DNA from: Candidatus Wolfebacteria bacterium
Lineage (GTDB): Bacteria; Patescibacteriota; Minisyncoccia; Phycocordibacterales; EsbW-18
DNA length: 35,232 nucleotides
Direction: 5' to 3'
Assembly (NCBI GenBank): GCA_022616195.1
Contig: JAKEFG010000017.1
Coordinates: forward strand, 1 to 35,232
In this document: positions 1 to 6,281 of the stretch, in pieces
How positions within the stretch are numbered: the stretch's first letter is position 1
How the letters are laid out: every line of letters begins with the position of its first letter
Notes under the pieces: model-generated
The model's input: only the letters and a program-made list of their open reading frames with translations
Told to the model about the DNA's origin: nothing
The model's database searches: none
Program-made: the position numbers and the translations under genes

Positions 1-126
1 ACCACTGTCACTGACGACACGCTTCGTTCTGCGGAACGGTATCTGAACGAAGTTCCTCGTCAATGTCTTGGCTTTCGGACGGCGACGGAAGTATTATTAA
101 CACAGCAAGCTAACCGAGTGTCCTAG
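1..126 (+). CDS. C-terminal fragment of an IS30-like transposase (5' end outside window)
   Basis: An open frame enters from the left edge and stops at TAG 124-126, giving 41 residues. The stretch LNEVPRQCLGFRTATEVL resembles the C-terminal end of IS30-family DDE transposases, which usually carry an N-x-R-P-R-x-x-L-G-[FY]-[KR]-T-P-x-E-V-[FL] pattern just before the stop. The rest of the element lies outside the window, so it is unknown whether it is intact. No terminal inverted repeat could be recognised between the stop and the sortase gene. It faces the sortase gene tail to tail. The family call rests on one short motif, so another DDE family is possible. Confidence 0.6.
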   Translation, partial: TTVTDDTLRSAERYLNEVPRQCLGFRTATEVLLTQQANRVS

Positions 127-144
127 TTGGTGGGTACCTTGAGG

Positions 145-159
145 AGCGGACTTTCCGCT
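145..159 (+). terminator. Short stem-loop after transposase fragment
   Basis: AGCGGA (145-150) pairs with TCCGCT (154-159) across a 3-nt loop, followed by a long AT-only stretch ending in TTTT. It sits between two convergent genes and may end both transcripts. The stem is short, so this is tentative. Confidence 0.4.
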
Positions 160-202
160 TATATTATATATATTTTCTAGTCCATGTCAAGCCTTCCGGG
201 AC

Positions 203-844
203 TTACTCGTCTGCCCCGATAAGTGAGGCATACACAATGAGATTTTTGTCGTAGCGGAGCAGATTGCGGTCATAGGAACCCGAGCAGGTGATGAGCCGAA
301 GCCCCGCATGGTCTATATCGCCGTAGACAAGCGACGTGGGGAAATCTGTCTGCAGATACCGTTCAAGTTTGTCCACCCGAAAGTGTGCCACGGTGCCATT
401 GGCACGCGTGACATCCACAACGTCCCCCGGCTCAAGCTGACCCAAGAGGTAAAACACGGCGGCACCCTCGTATGAATCCACGTGTCCGAGCACAATTGCA
501 GGACCAAGCTCGCCGGGCGTTGGCCCGTGTTCATACCAGCCCACTTCCTCATACCCCTTAGGAATTTCAATCTCGCGGTTCTCGTCAACACCAAGCGACA
601 CGAACGGCGCGTCAACATTTATTTTTGGAATGGAGAGCCGAACCGGTGCCGATTCAGAGAGCGTATAACCAACCCGTGCCGGGGCAAGCTCCCCCTCGGC
701 AAGGACCGGTGCGTTTGTCTCTTGAGTTGCGGTACGCGTGCGTGCGAGCATGCTGACACCAAGAACGATGAGAAGCACCGAGAATACGGCAAGAAGTATT
801 CGTGTTCGCTTGTTCAACCGCTTGTGAAGTAGTGCTGGAAGCAT
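203..844 (-). CDS. Sortase (class E/F-like), membrane-anchored transpeptidase
   Basis: 213 residues. Sortases cut a sorting signal in an exported protein and join it to a cell-envelope nucleophile. Residues 14-34 form an N-terminal membrane anchor, then a linker, then the sortase barrel starting at RLSIPKINVDAPF (about 69-81). Catalytic His121 is in LGHVDS, catalytic Cys187 in LITCSG, and the conserved Arg is most likely Arg197 (or Arg193) in the segment after the Cys. The compact single-domain form and the TCSG context fit class E/F housekeeping-type sortases rather than pilin-type class C. It lies 23 nt downstream of the ArsR-like gene and is probably cotranscribed with it. A likely substrate is the large protein at 1559-3928, which ends with an APNTGFGG signal. 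No clear Shine-Dalgarno is present before the ATG. The exact anchoring target in the envelope cannot be inferred. Confidence 0.93.
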   Translation of the reverse strand: MLPALLHKRLNKRTRILLAVFSVLLIVLGVSMLARTRTATQETNAPVLAEGELAPARVGYTLSESAPVRLSIPKINVDAPFVSLGVDENREIEIPKGYEEVGWYEHGPTPGELGPAIVLGHVDSYEGAAVFYLLGQLEPGDVVDVTRANGTVAHFRVDKLERYLQTDFPTSLVYGDIDHAGLRLITCSGSYDRNLLRYDKNLIVYASLIGADE

Positions 845-867
845 AATTAGTAATTGGTGAACGAGAG

Positions 868-899
868 CTATTCTAGTGTTCTTAAGAATTTAAGAATGG
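868..899. repeat. AT-rich palindrome family, copy 1 (overlaps arsR-like stop)
   Basis: 32-bp imperfect palindrome centred on TTCTTAAGAA, with 11 of 16 pairs matching. It contains the stop codon of the ArsR-like gene and lies 24 bp upstream of the sortase start. It matches the copies at 1151, 1381 and 11471. Confidence 0.75.
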
Positions 900-1137
900 C
901 TTTGCCGGTCGGTGTGAGCGCATGCCGCACCGAATTTACATCATGGCGCTTCATCACCAACCCGGCAAGAGCGGTGCGGCGTATATGCTCGGAAGCTGTT
1001 TTGTAGTTTATGGACAATTCCTCTGCAACCTCATCGACAGACAGCTCCGGTTTCTGTGCAAGCAGTTGGAGGATTTCAATGCGGCGATGGTTCGCCACCC
1101 CTTTAATAATTCGTTCAATGTCTCTCGGTTTTTTCAT
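868..1137 (-). CDS. ArsR-like winged-helix transcriptional regulator
   Basis: 89 residues from the ATG at 1137. The frame stays open to an ATG at 1185, but that extension is encoded entirely by the palindrome at 1151-1182, so the shorter start is preferred and the palindrome then lies in the promoter region. The protein shows an ArsR-type fold: a helix with NHRRIEILQLLAQKPELSVDEVAEEL, recognition helix INYKTASEHIRRTALAGLV, and a wing segment up to LTPTGKAILKFLRTL. No cysteine metal site is visible, so it is probably not a metal sensor; CPR genomes carry many such short regulators of unknown effector. It precedes the sortase gene by 23 nt. Palindromes at 1151-1182 (upstream of this gene) and 868-899 (just upstream of the sortase, overlapping this gene's stop) are candidate operators. 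Function beyond DNA binding is inferred. Confidence 0.85.
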   Translation of the reverse strand: MKKPRDIERIIKGVANHRRIEILQLLAQKPELSVDEVAEELSINYKTASEHIRRTALAGLVMKRHDVNSVRHALTPTGKAILKFLRTLE

Positions 1138-1150
1138 ATGGACATGGGTG

Positions 1151-1182
1151 CTATTCTTAAATTCTTGAGAATTTAAGAATAG
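1151..1182. promoter_or_regulatory. AT-rich palindrome family, copy 2; candidate operator of arsR-like gene
   Basis: 32-bp palindrome with 15 of 16 pairs matching, from CTATTCTTAAATTCTT outward. It lies 14 bp upstream of the preferred ATG of the ArsR-like gene. Its first bases on the minus strand (TATTCT) could double as a -10 hexamer, which would place the palindrome across the promoter, as expected for autoregulation by an ArsR-type dimer. Binding is inferred. Confidence 0.6.
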
Positions 1183-1240
1183 CATAAAATGGTTTGAGAC
1201 AAAAAAACAAAGGTGGCAACTGGTGTGTATAAAAGCTTGT

Positions 1241-1273
1241 GCCGCGCGAGAGGTGTACTCACTCTCGCGCGGC
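1241..1273. other. Stem-loop, 12-bp perfect arms
   Basis: GCCGCGCGAGAG (1241-1252) pairs perfectly with 1262-1273 across a 9-nt loop. It lies in the 373-bp gap between the ArsR-like gene and the surface-protein gene. There is no T-run on either strand, so it is not a typical intrinsic terminator; it could be an attenuator or a repeat remnant. Confidence 0.55.
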
Positions 1274-1328
1274 TGGTGCTCCCCTCTGGAGTTGTGGGTC
1301 CGTAGGTTGTGGTCAGGAATACGTCAAG

Positions 1329-1370
1329 GTGTCGGGGTGTGGTCGTAGCGTGTCGGAGTGTGGCCGGAGC
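1329..1370. repeat. Two tandem 21-bp GT-rich repeats
   Basis: 1329-1349 and 1350-1370 are the same 21-bp unit with three differences. The surrounding 1310-1480 is GT-rich on the plus strand with further partial echoes (GTGTGGGGAG appears twice). No gene was recognised here. Confidence 0.7.
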
Positions 1371-1380
1371 GCATTAAGAC

Positions 1381-1412
1381 CTATTCTGGTGTTCTTGAGA
1401 ATTTAGGAATAG
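1381..1412. repeat. AT-rich palindrome family, copy 3
   Basis: 32-bp degenerate palindrome (10 of 16 pairs) whose right arm GAGAATTTAGGAATAG matches the copies at 1151 and 11471. The left arm shares the divergent TGTTCTT variant with copy 1. It is in non-coding DNA between the ArsR-like gene and the surface-protein gene. Confidence 0.65.
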
Positions 1413-1495
1413 GTGCGGGATGTGTGGGGAGTGTGGAGGATGTGGGGGTGATGCGAGGGGTGGTACGAGAGGTGTGGGGAGTTGTAGAGCGAACG

Positions 1496-1534
1496 AACAC
1501 ACCCCCGTACCACGCTGTGGTACGGGGGTGTGTT
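1496..1534. terminator. Strong stem-loop after surface-protein gene
   Basis: 18-bp perfect arms (1496-1513 and 1517-1534) around a 3-nt loop. It is 25 bp past the stop of the minus-strand gene. The T-run (TTTT) lies on the plus-strand side. The core is nearly identical to the hairpin at 5238-5276, so it belongs to a small repeat family. Confidence 0.7.
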
Positions 1535-1558
1535 TTGGAATTGCTAAAGATACCCTGG

Positions 1559-3928
1559 TTAAATCGTGATTCGTTGCGTTGCGAGCGAGAGTCCGAAGAA
1601 GCCGAGCACTAGCGAGAGCATGCCTGCGAGTGTTGTGCCTGCTGGGCTCTCCGCGGTGCCGCCGAAGCCGGTGTTGGGTGCTCCGAGAGGAAGCACTGCC
1701 ACCTGCTCACCCAAGACCTCGCCCTCCGGTTCAGAACCGCCAGTATCGCGCCGGAAGCTTGTGCCGCCACCTCCGCCGCTGTCTCCATCTCCGTCACCGT
1801 CTCCTGGCTGTTGAGGTTGGTGGTTACCAAAATCAAGTTCGGTTACGTCTTGGTCGCTTCCGACCGTCACGCGGTGACCAAATGAGCCCTGACAATCTAC
1901 GAAAGGATCCGTGCTGGTCGACGGGAATGTTTGGCTCCAGCCGCCCTGTGGTTCTTCACAAACATTGTATGTTCGTGGGCTCAAGTTAATGAATGTGTAG
2001 TTGCCGCTTGCGTCCGTCGTGGTCGTTGCAGAGATTGCTTCATCATCAGAAATCGAGATGACCCAACCTTCAAGACCCGGCTCACCGACATCCTTAATGC
2101 CGTCGTTGTTAAGGTCACTCCACTTCATGCCGCTGATTGAACCATCACCGTCGCCATCGCCATCGCCACCAGGCGGAACATCACACTCGAGGTCGCTTCC
2201 CGTTACCGTCATGCTGTAGAGCAGGCCGGCGGGGTTACCCTCCGGGTTGTTAGCACCCTCGGTATTCGTCACCGCGACACTGAATGTGTTTACCCCGTCT
2301 TGTACGAAGCTCGTGTCGAGATTGTACGATTCAACAGCGCTAAAGTTATTGAGTTGGACACCATCACCAACGCTGTTGCTGTTCAGTGAAGCATCGTAGG
2401 TATTATCGGAAGCAATCTCAAGCGTGACGCTCGTGACCGGGCCCTGCCAGTTGAACATCTTCTCAAACGTGTGCGTCACTGGAAAGATTGGATCTTGTAC
2501 CGGGTCGTCTCCCCAAATCCACTCCGCCGTATCGAATTCAGGAGCCCAGGCTGGGTGGACAAATGAAAGCAGTTGTGCGAATGCGCCTCCCTTCTCAACC
2601 ACCGTGTTTGTCGTGTCAGAGACGATAGTTACGCTACACTCCTGCGGCTCGCCTATCGGGCGATACTCGTTGTGGAAGGTACACTCAACATTTGAGTCCG
2701 TGGAGAGGTTGATGGTAACCGAGTTGTCTTGGTTTATTGTTGCATCCGCATGTTGACCACAGTCAACTCCAACAAGGAACCAGTCGGCTGGAAGCGGTGT
2801 AACCTCCGATATGTCGTATTGTGAACCGCTCGCCTTTTCTACCGTGGTAGATGTTGCACTCTCGGTTAGGGAGAAATCTCCAATATCACCGGTGAAGTCA
2901 AAGCTCCATGTTCCCGGAAGCGTGTTGTCGCCTGCCGCTGTTACTTCTTTGGTGATTGTGATAAAGCCGGTGTCTTCAGGAAGAAGTCCGTTTACAAGGT
3001 TGAATGTTTCTGTCACTTCATCAACCACTACACTCGCCCCCTTGCCTTCAAGATTTTCCCATCCCTGCTGGAGAATCTCATCAAGTGTGTAACTGTCACC
3101 AAACGGAACGTCCTCTACAACCACACAACCTGGGAAGTCGCTGTCGAGCGCTCCCGTTGTGCCGCCATAATCTATCTCTCCGTCAGTAATAAACACGTCC
3201 CATCCAGCAAGTAAGTTTTCCTGCCCGTCGTATTTGCAGATTGTTACTGTTGATGTTGGAGGAACGAAAGTGTTTGTCACTGTACAAGTAAGATCGCCCC
3301 CCGGAGAGAGATCAAGAAAACCACTCGGAGGCTCTTCAACGAATGAACAATCTCCGCTGAAAGAAACTTCGTAGTTATCTTCCTGATCTTCAGTGACAAC
3401 GTACGTTTCCGACTCAAGCTCACTAAACACCGTGCCCGATTCAGATCCTACAAAAGGACTTCCGTCCACTTCCTCTCCTCCGTCAACTTCAAGGTGGAGA
3501 TTGAAATCGCCTGCGCTAAGCGGCCCGCCGATCACCTCTTTTATAATCGTAATCGTGCCGGTTGTCGGTTCCTGTCCAGGAATGACACAATCGTTTCCCC
3601 AAATCTCTTGTCCTTCTGATGTCCAGTTTTTCCCTAGATATGCATCCCAATGTTCATCCGGATCAGCGTCAAAAGGCGGAATGATATCACCCTCTGGAAT
3701 ATCTCCGTTATGACCATCGTGACCATTTGCTCCAGTAATTTGAGACTTCGGGACATTTGGAGCGTCATTGTAATCACCAGATCCCGTTGCGTGACAAAGA
3801 CGAATCTGATGACTGTTTGCAAACACCCCTACCCCACCTGCAAATGCAAGTGCGAGACCGAGTGCAACCGCAAGCGCTAGCGCGACGGTTGCGAATCCAC
3901 TGCGATGCGTATGAATATACTTAGTCAT
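1559..3928 (-). CDS. Large secreted surface protein with SpaA-like and SdrD B-like domains and sortase signal
   Basis: 789 residues. Signal peptide about 1-38 with hydrophobic core VALALAVALGLALAFAG. A Cys/His-rich module (about 42-114, with ICHATG-like RLCHATG and GHDGHNGD) is followed by three prealbumin/SpaA-like repeats (about 122-222, 226-316, 320-422; each begins with T-I-[TC]-I-x-K). A jelly-roll-like module follows (about 430-582, with WIWGDDP), then a Gly-Asp linker, an SdrD B-like domain (597-704, SDLNNDGIKDVGEPGLEGW) and a second GD/G-rich linker. APNTG at 750-754 and a hydrophobic helix (765-783) form a sorting signal, although the canonical Leu is replaced by Ala and the tail has a single Arg (QRITI). 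The sortase at 203-844 is the probable partner. The protein is likely a stalk-like adhesin or envelope protein; ligand unknown. Confidence 0.88.
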   Translation of the reverse strand: MTKYIHTHRSGFATVALALAVALGLALAFAGGVGVFANSHQIRLCHATGSGDYNDAPNVPKSQITGANGHDGHNGDIPEGDIIPPFDADPDEHWDAYLGKNWTSEGQEIWGNDCVIPGQEPTTGTITIIKEVIGGPLSAGDFNLHLEVDGGEEVDGSPFVGSESGTVFSELESETYVVTEDQEDNYEVSFSGDCSFVEEPPSGFLDLSPGGDLTCTVTNTFVPPTSTVTICKYDGQENLLAGWDVFITDGEIDYGGTTGALDSDFPGCVVVEDVPFGDSYTLDEILQQGWENLEGKGASVVVDEVTETFNLVNGLLPEDTGFITITKEVTAAGDNTLPGTWSFDFTGDIGDFSLTESATSTTVEKASGSQYDISEVTPLPADWFLVGVDCGQHADATINQDNSVTINLSTDSNVECTFHNEYRPIGEPQECSVTIVSDTTNTVVEKGGAFAQLLSFVHPAWAPEFDTAEWIWGDDPVQDPIFPVTHTFEKMFNWQGPVTSVTLEIASDNTYDASLNSNSVGDGVQLNNFSAVESYNLDTSFVQDGVNTFSVAVTNTEGANNPEGNPAGLLYSMTVTGSDLECDVPPGGDGDGDGDGSISGMKWSDLNNDGIKDVGEPGLEGWVISISDDEAISATTTTDASGNYTFINLSPRTYNVCEEPQGGWSQTFPSTSTDPFVDCQGSFGHRVTVGSDQDVTELDFGNHQPQQPGDGDGDGDSGGGGGTSFRRDTGGSEPEGEVLGEQVAVLPLGAPNTGFGGTAESPAGTTLAGMLSLVLGFFGLSLATQRITI

Positions 3929-4118
3929 AATTACTGTTAGTTAATGATAGTGATAACAACAAAATGAGCGTGGGCGGCTGTGCCGCTCGCTCCTTAAATA
4001 ACCCCTTACTTCATTCGCATACTACCCCAAATGCGCTGGGGTTGTCAACCGACAGTTTATATTGCACCATAGTTTGACAAGATGGCAAGATTGTGTGGAA
4101 TAGCAACTCCTTTGCACT

Positions 4119-4144
4119 CCCGCCGCGGCATAAGCCGCGGCGGG
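4119..4144. other. GC-rich stem-loop in 5' region of surface-protein gene
   Basis: CCCGCCGCGGC (4119-4129) pairs perfectly with 4134-4144 across ATAA. It lies in the 334-bp gap between hicA and the surface-protein gene. On the plus strand it is followed by a T-rich stretch; on the minus strand it is not. It may end hicBA transcription, but the T-run is on the wrong side. Confidence 0.5.
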
Positions 4145-4176
4145 GTTCTGTTTTCCACATTTTCTGCACAGGTTGT

Positions 4177-4224
4177 CCCCGTTAGACCACAACGGTCATC
4201 TACGAAGACCTGTGGCTAATGGGG
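4177..4224 (-). repeat. CCCCGTTAG stem-loop family, copy A
   Basis: 48-nt element that folds end to end: CCCCGTTAG with CTAATGGGG, CCAC with GTGG, and GGTC with GACC around a small loop. It lies about 250 nt upstream of the surface-protein start. It is one of four copies; the others are at 7629, 11007 and 11413. Shared outer and inner stems with paired base changes suggest that the folded form is under selection. Confidence 0.75.
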
Positions 4225-4262
4225 TAAGTCCTCTTTAGATGTCCACATTCGCCCTGAGCGAA

Positions 4263-4457
4263 CTACCACTGACGAAGCTGGGGGGCGCCGAGGTCTTTAC
4301 ATATTTTTCTTGCCAGCATATTTGAAACCTCGGTATGACGAGGTACCGTTGAGGTCTTCTCTGTCTTGGGGTTATAGAAAACGGAATGTTTCTTTCCCTC
4401 GCGGAGCAGGAGACAACCGTGCTTGTGCAGGTGCGAGATGAGCAGACGCCGCTTCAT
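4263..4457 (-). CDS. hicA: HicA-like toxin (mRNA interferase)
   Basis: 64 residues, the usual size for HicA. The double-stranded-RNA-binding-like fold is visible as HLHKHGCLLLREGKKHSVF, with catalytic His24 in GKKHSVF, followed by the typical VPRHTEVSNMLARKICKDLG helix. HicA toxins cleave mRNA and stop growth until neutralised by HicB. The gene starts 4 nt after the hicB stop on the same strand, so the pair is a toxin-antitoxin operon in HicB-HicA order. The module sits among surface-protein genes. The call is based on family pattern; activity is inferred. Confidence 0.88.
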   Translation of the reverse strand: MKRRLLISHLHKHGCLLLREGKKHSVFYNPKTEKTSTVPRHTEVSNMLARKICKDLGAPQLRQW

Positions 4458-4461
4458 GTCC

Positions 4462-4683
4462 TCATGCGGATAGCGTTACCGAGATTTCCTCACGCTTTAC
4501 ATCACCCCCTCTGCCAAACGCCAAGTTCCTATTGGTTTCAAGAATGAGACCGAGTGCCTCTTTTAGATTTGTTTTTGCCTCACGAAGCGTCCGCCCCTGC
4601 GTGTTGACACCGGGAATCTCTTCAACCCACGCAAGTACCCACCCACCGTCCTTTTTGTACACCGCCGTGAAATTTCTTTTCAT
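4462..4683 (-). CDS. hicB: HicB-like antitoxin
   Basis: 73 residues from the ATG at 4683, giving the N-terminus MKRNFTAVYKKDGGWVLAWV. A longer in-frame start at 4803 adds 40 residues without HicB similarity and is unlikely. The body EEIPGVNTQGRTLREAKTNLKEAL is the typical partial RNase H-like fold of HicB (P-G-x-x-[ST]-x-G-x-[ST]-x-x-E-A). The short C-terminal tail lacks an obvious ribbon-helix-helix or HTH, so DNA binding for autoregulation is not evident. It precedes hicA and should neutralise it by direct binding. Confidence 0.85.
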   Translation of the reverse strand: MKRNFTAVYKKDGGWVLAWVEEIPGVNTQGRTLREAKTNLKEALGLILETNRNLAFGRGGDVKREEISVTLSA

Positions 4684-4789
4684 ATGTACAGCATACCGCA
4701 TCTCCACGATGCATACAACACCACCAATCTCCACAGACCAAAACCCCGCTTGAAAGTCGGGCTTCCAAGCAAGAAAGGATACAAACACG

Positions 4790-4818
4790 GCGCCGTCCCC
4801 CACAGGGCGGGACGGCGC
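4790..4818 (-). terminator. Stem-loop after small membrane protein gene
   Basis: GCGCCGTCCC (4790-4799) pairs perfectly with 4809-4818. On the minus strand it is followed by GTGTTTGT. It lies 35 bp past the stop of the 4853-5167 gene. Confidence 0.6.
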
Positions 4819-4852
4819 ACGGACGCGGATGCGGACGGCGCGGGGGCAGTGG

Positions 4853-5167
4853 TCACCAGGGGGTGAGTCCGGTGGGGCGCAGAAGCCAGTACATCAGCGC
4901 GGCGGTGGCGAGTCCGGCGAGGAGCCCGGGCCACCGCCATTTCGGGAGAAGGCCTGCGTACCCGATCCAGGGGCCGCGCCCCGAGTTGGGATGCTTCTTG
5001 AGACGCCGCTCCGTCCTGCCCGACGGCGGTCGCGTCCTGCTCTCCCAATAGAGAACACCCTCCAGTCCCCTGCTCGGGAACCCCATGAGCCCCTCGGAGA
5101 CGAGATGCATCACGAGAAAGCCGACGAAGAGAACGATGAACAGACCGAGTGCTTCCAACAGGGTCAT
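4853..5167 (-). CDS. Small two-helix membrane protein of unknown function
   Basis: 104 residues. It has an N-terminal transmembrane helix (about 3-25, LLEALGLFIVLFVGFLVMHLV) and a C-terminal one (about 81-97, LLAGLATAALMYWLL). Between them is a basic loop rich in Arg, Gly and Pro, including RTRPPSGRTERRLKKHP. A good ribosome-binding site (AAAGGA, 8 nt before the ATG) supports the start. The local DNA is more GC-rich than its neighbours, which may indicate acquisition. It stands alone between hicB and the metalloprotease gene and is followed by a hairpin. I do not recognise a family. Confidence 0.7.
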   Translation of the reverse strand: MTLLEALGLFIVLFVGFLVMHLVSEGLMGFPSRGLEGVLYWESRTRPPSGRTERRLKKHPNSGRGPWIGYAGLLPKWRWPGLLAGLATAALMYWLLRPTGLTPW

Positions 5168-5237
5168 AACGGGTCCTTTCTCCGCGCAGATTCACGCAGC
5201 GTTTTTCCAAAAGGACTATGACCATGGGGTGGCCCCA

Positions 5238-5276
5238 ACATCAACCCCGTACCACAGCATGGTACGGGGTTGATGT
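5238..5276. terminator. Strong stem-loop after metalloprotease gene
   Basis: 17-bp perfect arms (5238-5254 and 5260-5276) around CAGCA. It lies 18 bp past the stop of the matrixin-like gene and can be extended by an outer GCCCC/GGGGC pair. The core (CCCCGTACCACAGC and its complement) is shared with the hairpin at 1496-1534. Confidence 0.7.
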
Positions 5277-5293
5277 ACCGGGGCTTCAGTTTG

Positions 5294-6160
5294 TCAGTAC
5301 AGTCCGTTCACCCCTGCAATGTCGCCTGCGTTGAGGTCGCGCTTCGTGGTCTCGCCTTCGCTTGCGAACCGGAACATGGTCTCTTCAGTGCATGAGTCAC
5401 TTGGGTGTCCGAGGCCGAGCGCGTGACCAAGTTCGTGCTGGGCAATATTCTCAAAATCCATTTTCCCTGCTTCGCCCGTAAGCGACCAGCTGAAGTCAAC
5501 TTCGTCGTACACCTGGTCCCACTCAATAAGCTCGCGAGCCGCGGGAGGACCCCCGAATATGCCCCAGACAATCGTTACCGCAATGGCATTCGGCTCGGCA
5601 ATGCTTCCAAAGTAGACTTCGTTGAGGGTGTCCGGAGTAACAGTGTCCGCACTCAAGTCGCTCTCCGGAGCGAACAACCCCTCCTCAAAAATATTCGTAC
5701 CAATCTCGTTGCCAAGTACGCCGTCTCCAGCATCTTCCCATTCCGCAATCGCCGCAACCTGCACATCAAAAACCTCATTCACATCAAGCAGGTCGCCGTT
5801 TGACGGATTCATTACCCACGGCTCGGCGCTCTTCCACTTGGCACCGCGCGCGAGATATGCAAAGCACGAACTCTCGCCGCCGCCCGGGCCGCCCGGTCCG
5901 CCAGCGTGTCCGGGGCGGTGGTGGTACCCCCGCTTGGGATGCACGAGCGCGAATCCTTCAACCACTTTACCCGTTGCTGGGTCAGTCGCTGAACCGAGCG
6001 AAAAAACATTTGATGCCACCTCAACGGCTTGAGCCGGAAGCGTGAACTCGCGCTCCGCAGCGAGGTGCGACGCGGAGACAGGGAGACGCGCGGCAGACAC
6101 CGGCAGAGCGAGTGCAATACCGAAGAGTGTAATAAGTGCAGTGGTATAACGTGTGCGCAT
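5294..6160 (-). CDS. Secreted matrixin-like zinc metalloprotease (M10 family)
   Basis: 288 residues from the ATG at 6160 (MRTRYTTALITLFGIALAL), which gives a clean signal peptide ending near PVSAA; a longer in-frame start at 6223 would bury it and run into the upstream terminator. The zinc site HELGHALGLGH is complete: His242, His246 and His252 with catalytic Glu243 in this numbering. A Met-turn candidate follows in EETMF. The catalytic domain probably begins at AKWKSAEPWVMNPSN, where matrixins have their first strand. Upstream is a Gly-Pro-His-rich linker with HHRPGHAGGPGGPGGG. No hemopexin or anchor domain follows, so the enzyme is probably released or loosely attached. It may process surface proteins encoded nearby; the substrate is unknown. 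Confidence 0.9.
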   Translation of the reverse strand: MRTRYTTALITLFGIALALPVSAARLPVSASHLAAEREFTLPAQAVEVASNVFSLGSATDPATGKVVEGFALVHPKRGYHHRPGHAGGPGGPGGGESSCFAYLARGAKWKSAEPWVMNPSNGDLLDVNEVFDVQVAAIAEWEDAGDGVLGNEIGTNIFEEGLFAPESDLSADTVTPDTLNEVYFGSIAEPNAIAVTIVWGIFGGPPAARELIEWDQVYDEVDFSWSLTGEAGKMDFENIAQHELGHALGLGHPSDSCTEETMFRFASEGETTKRDLNAGDIAGVNGLY

Positions 6161-6224
6161 ATATCGTAATACTGCGAGCTGGTAATACCTCTCCAGTATA
6201 CGAATGGCGAGTGTGACGTGCAAG

Positions 6225-6260
6225 CACCAAAAACGCCCCTATATAGGGGCGTTTTTGGTG
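6225..6260. terminator. Perfect 36-bp palindromic bidirectional terminator
   Basis: Arms of 18 bp (6225-6242 and 6243-6260) are perfectly complementary, with an A-run on one side and a T-run on the other, so it can terminate in either direction. It follows the stop of the 6282-7526 gene by about 20 bp. Confidence 0.85.
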
Positions 6261-6281
6261 CCAAGCGTACGTAACGCTTAC

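Noticed and set aside
1241-1534. CRISPR-like array in the repeat-rich gap
   Set aside because: The repeats are tandem without spacers and differ from each other; no cas genes are present.
1358-1612. Open frame of 84 codons on the plus strand
   Set aside because: It covers the GT-rich repeat and the terminator hairpin and overlaps the end of a real gene on the other strand.
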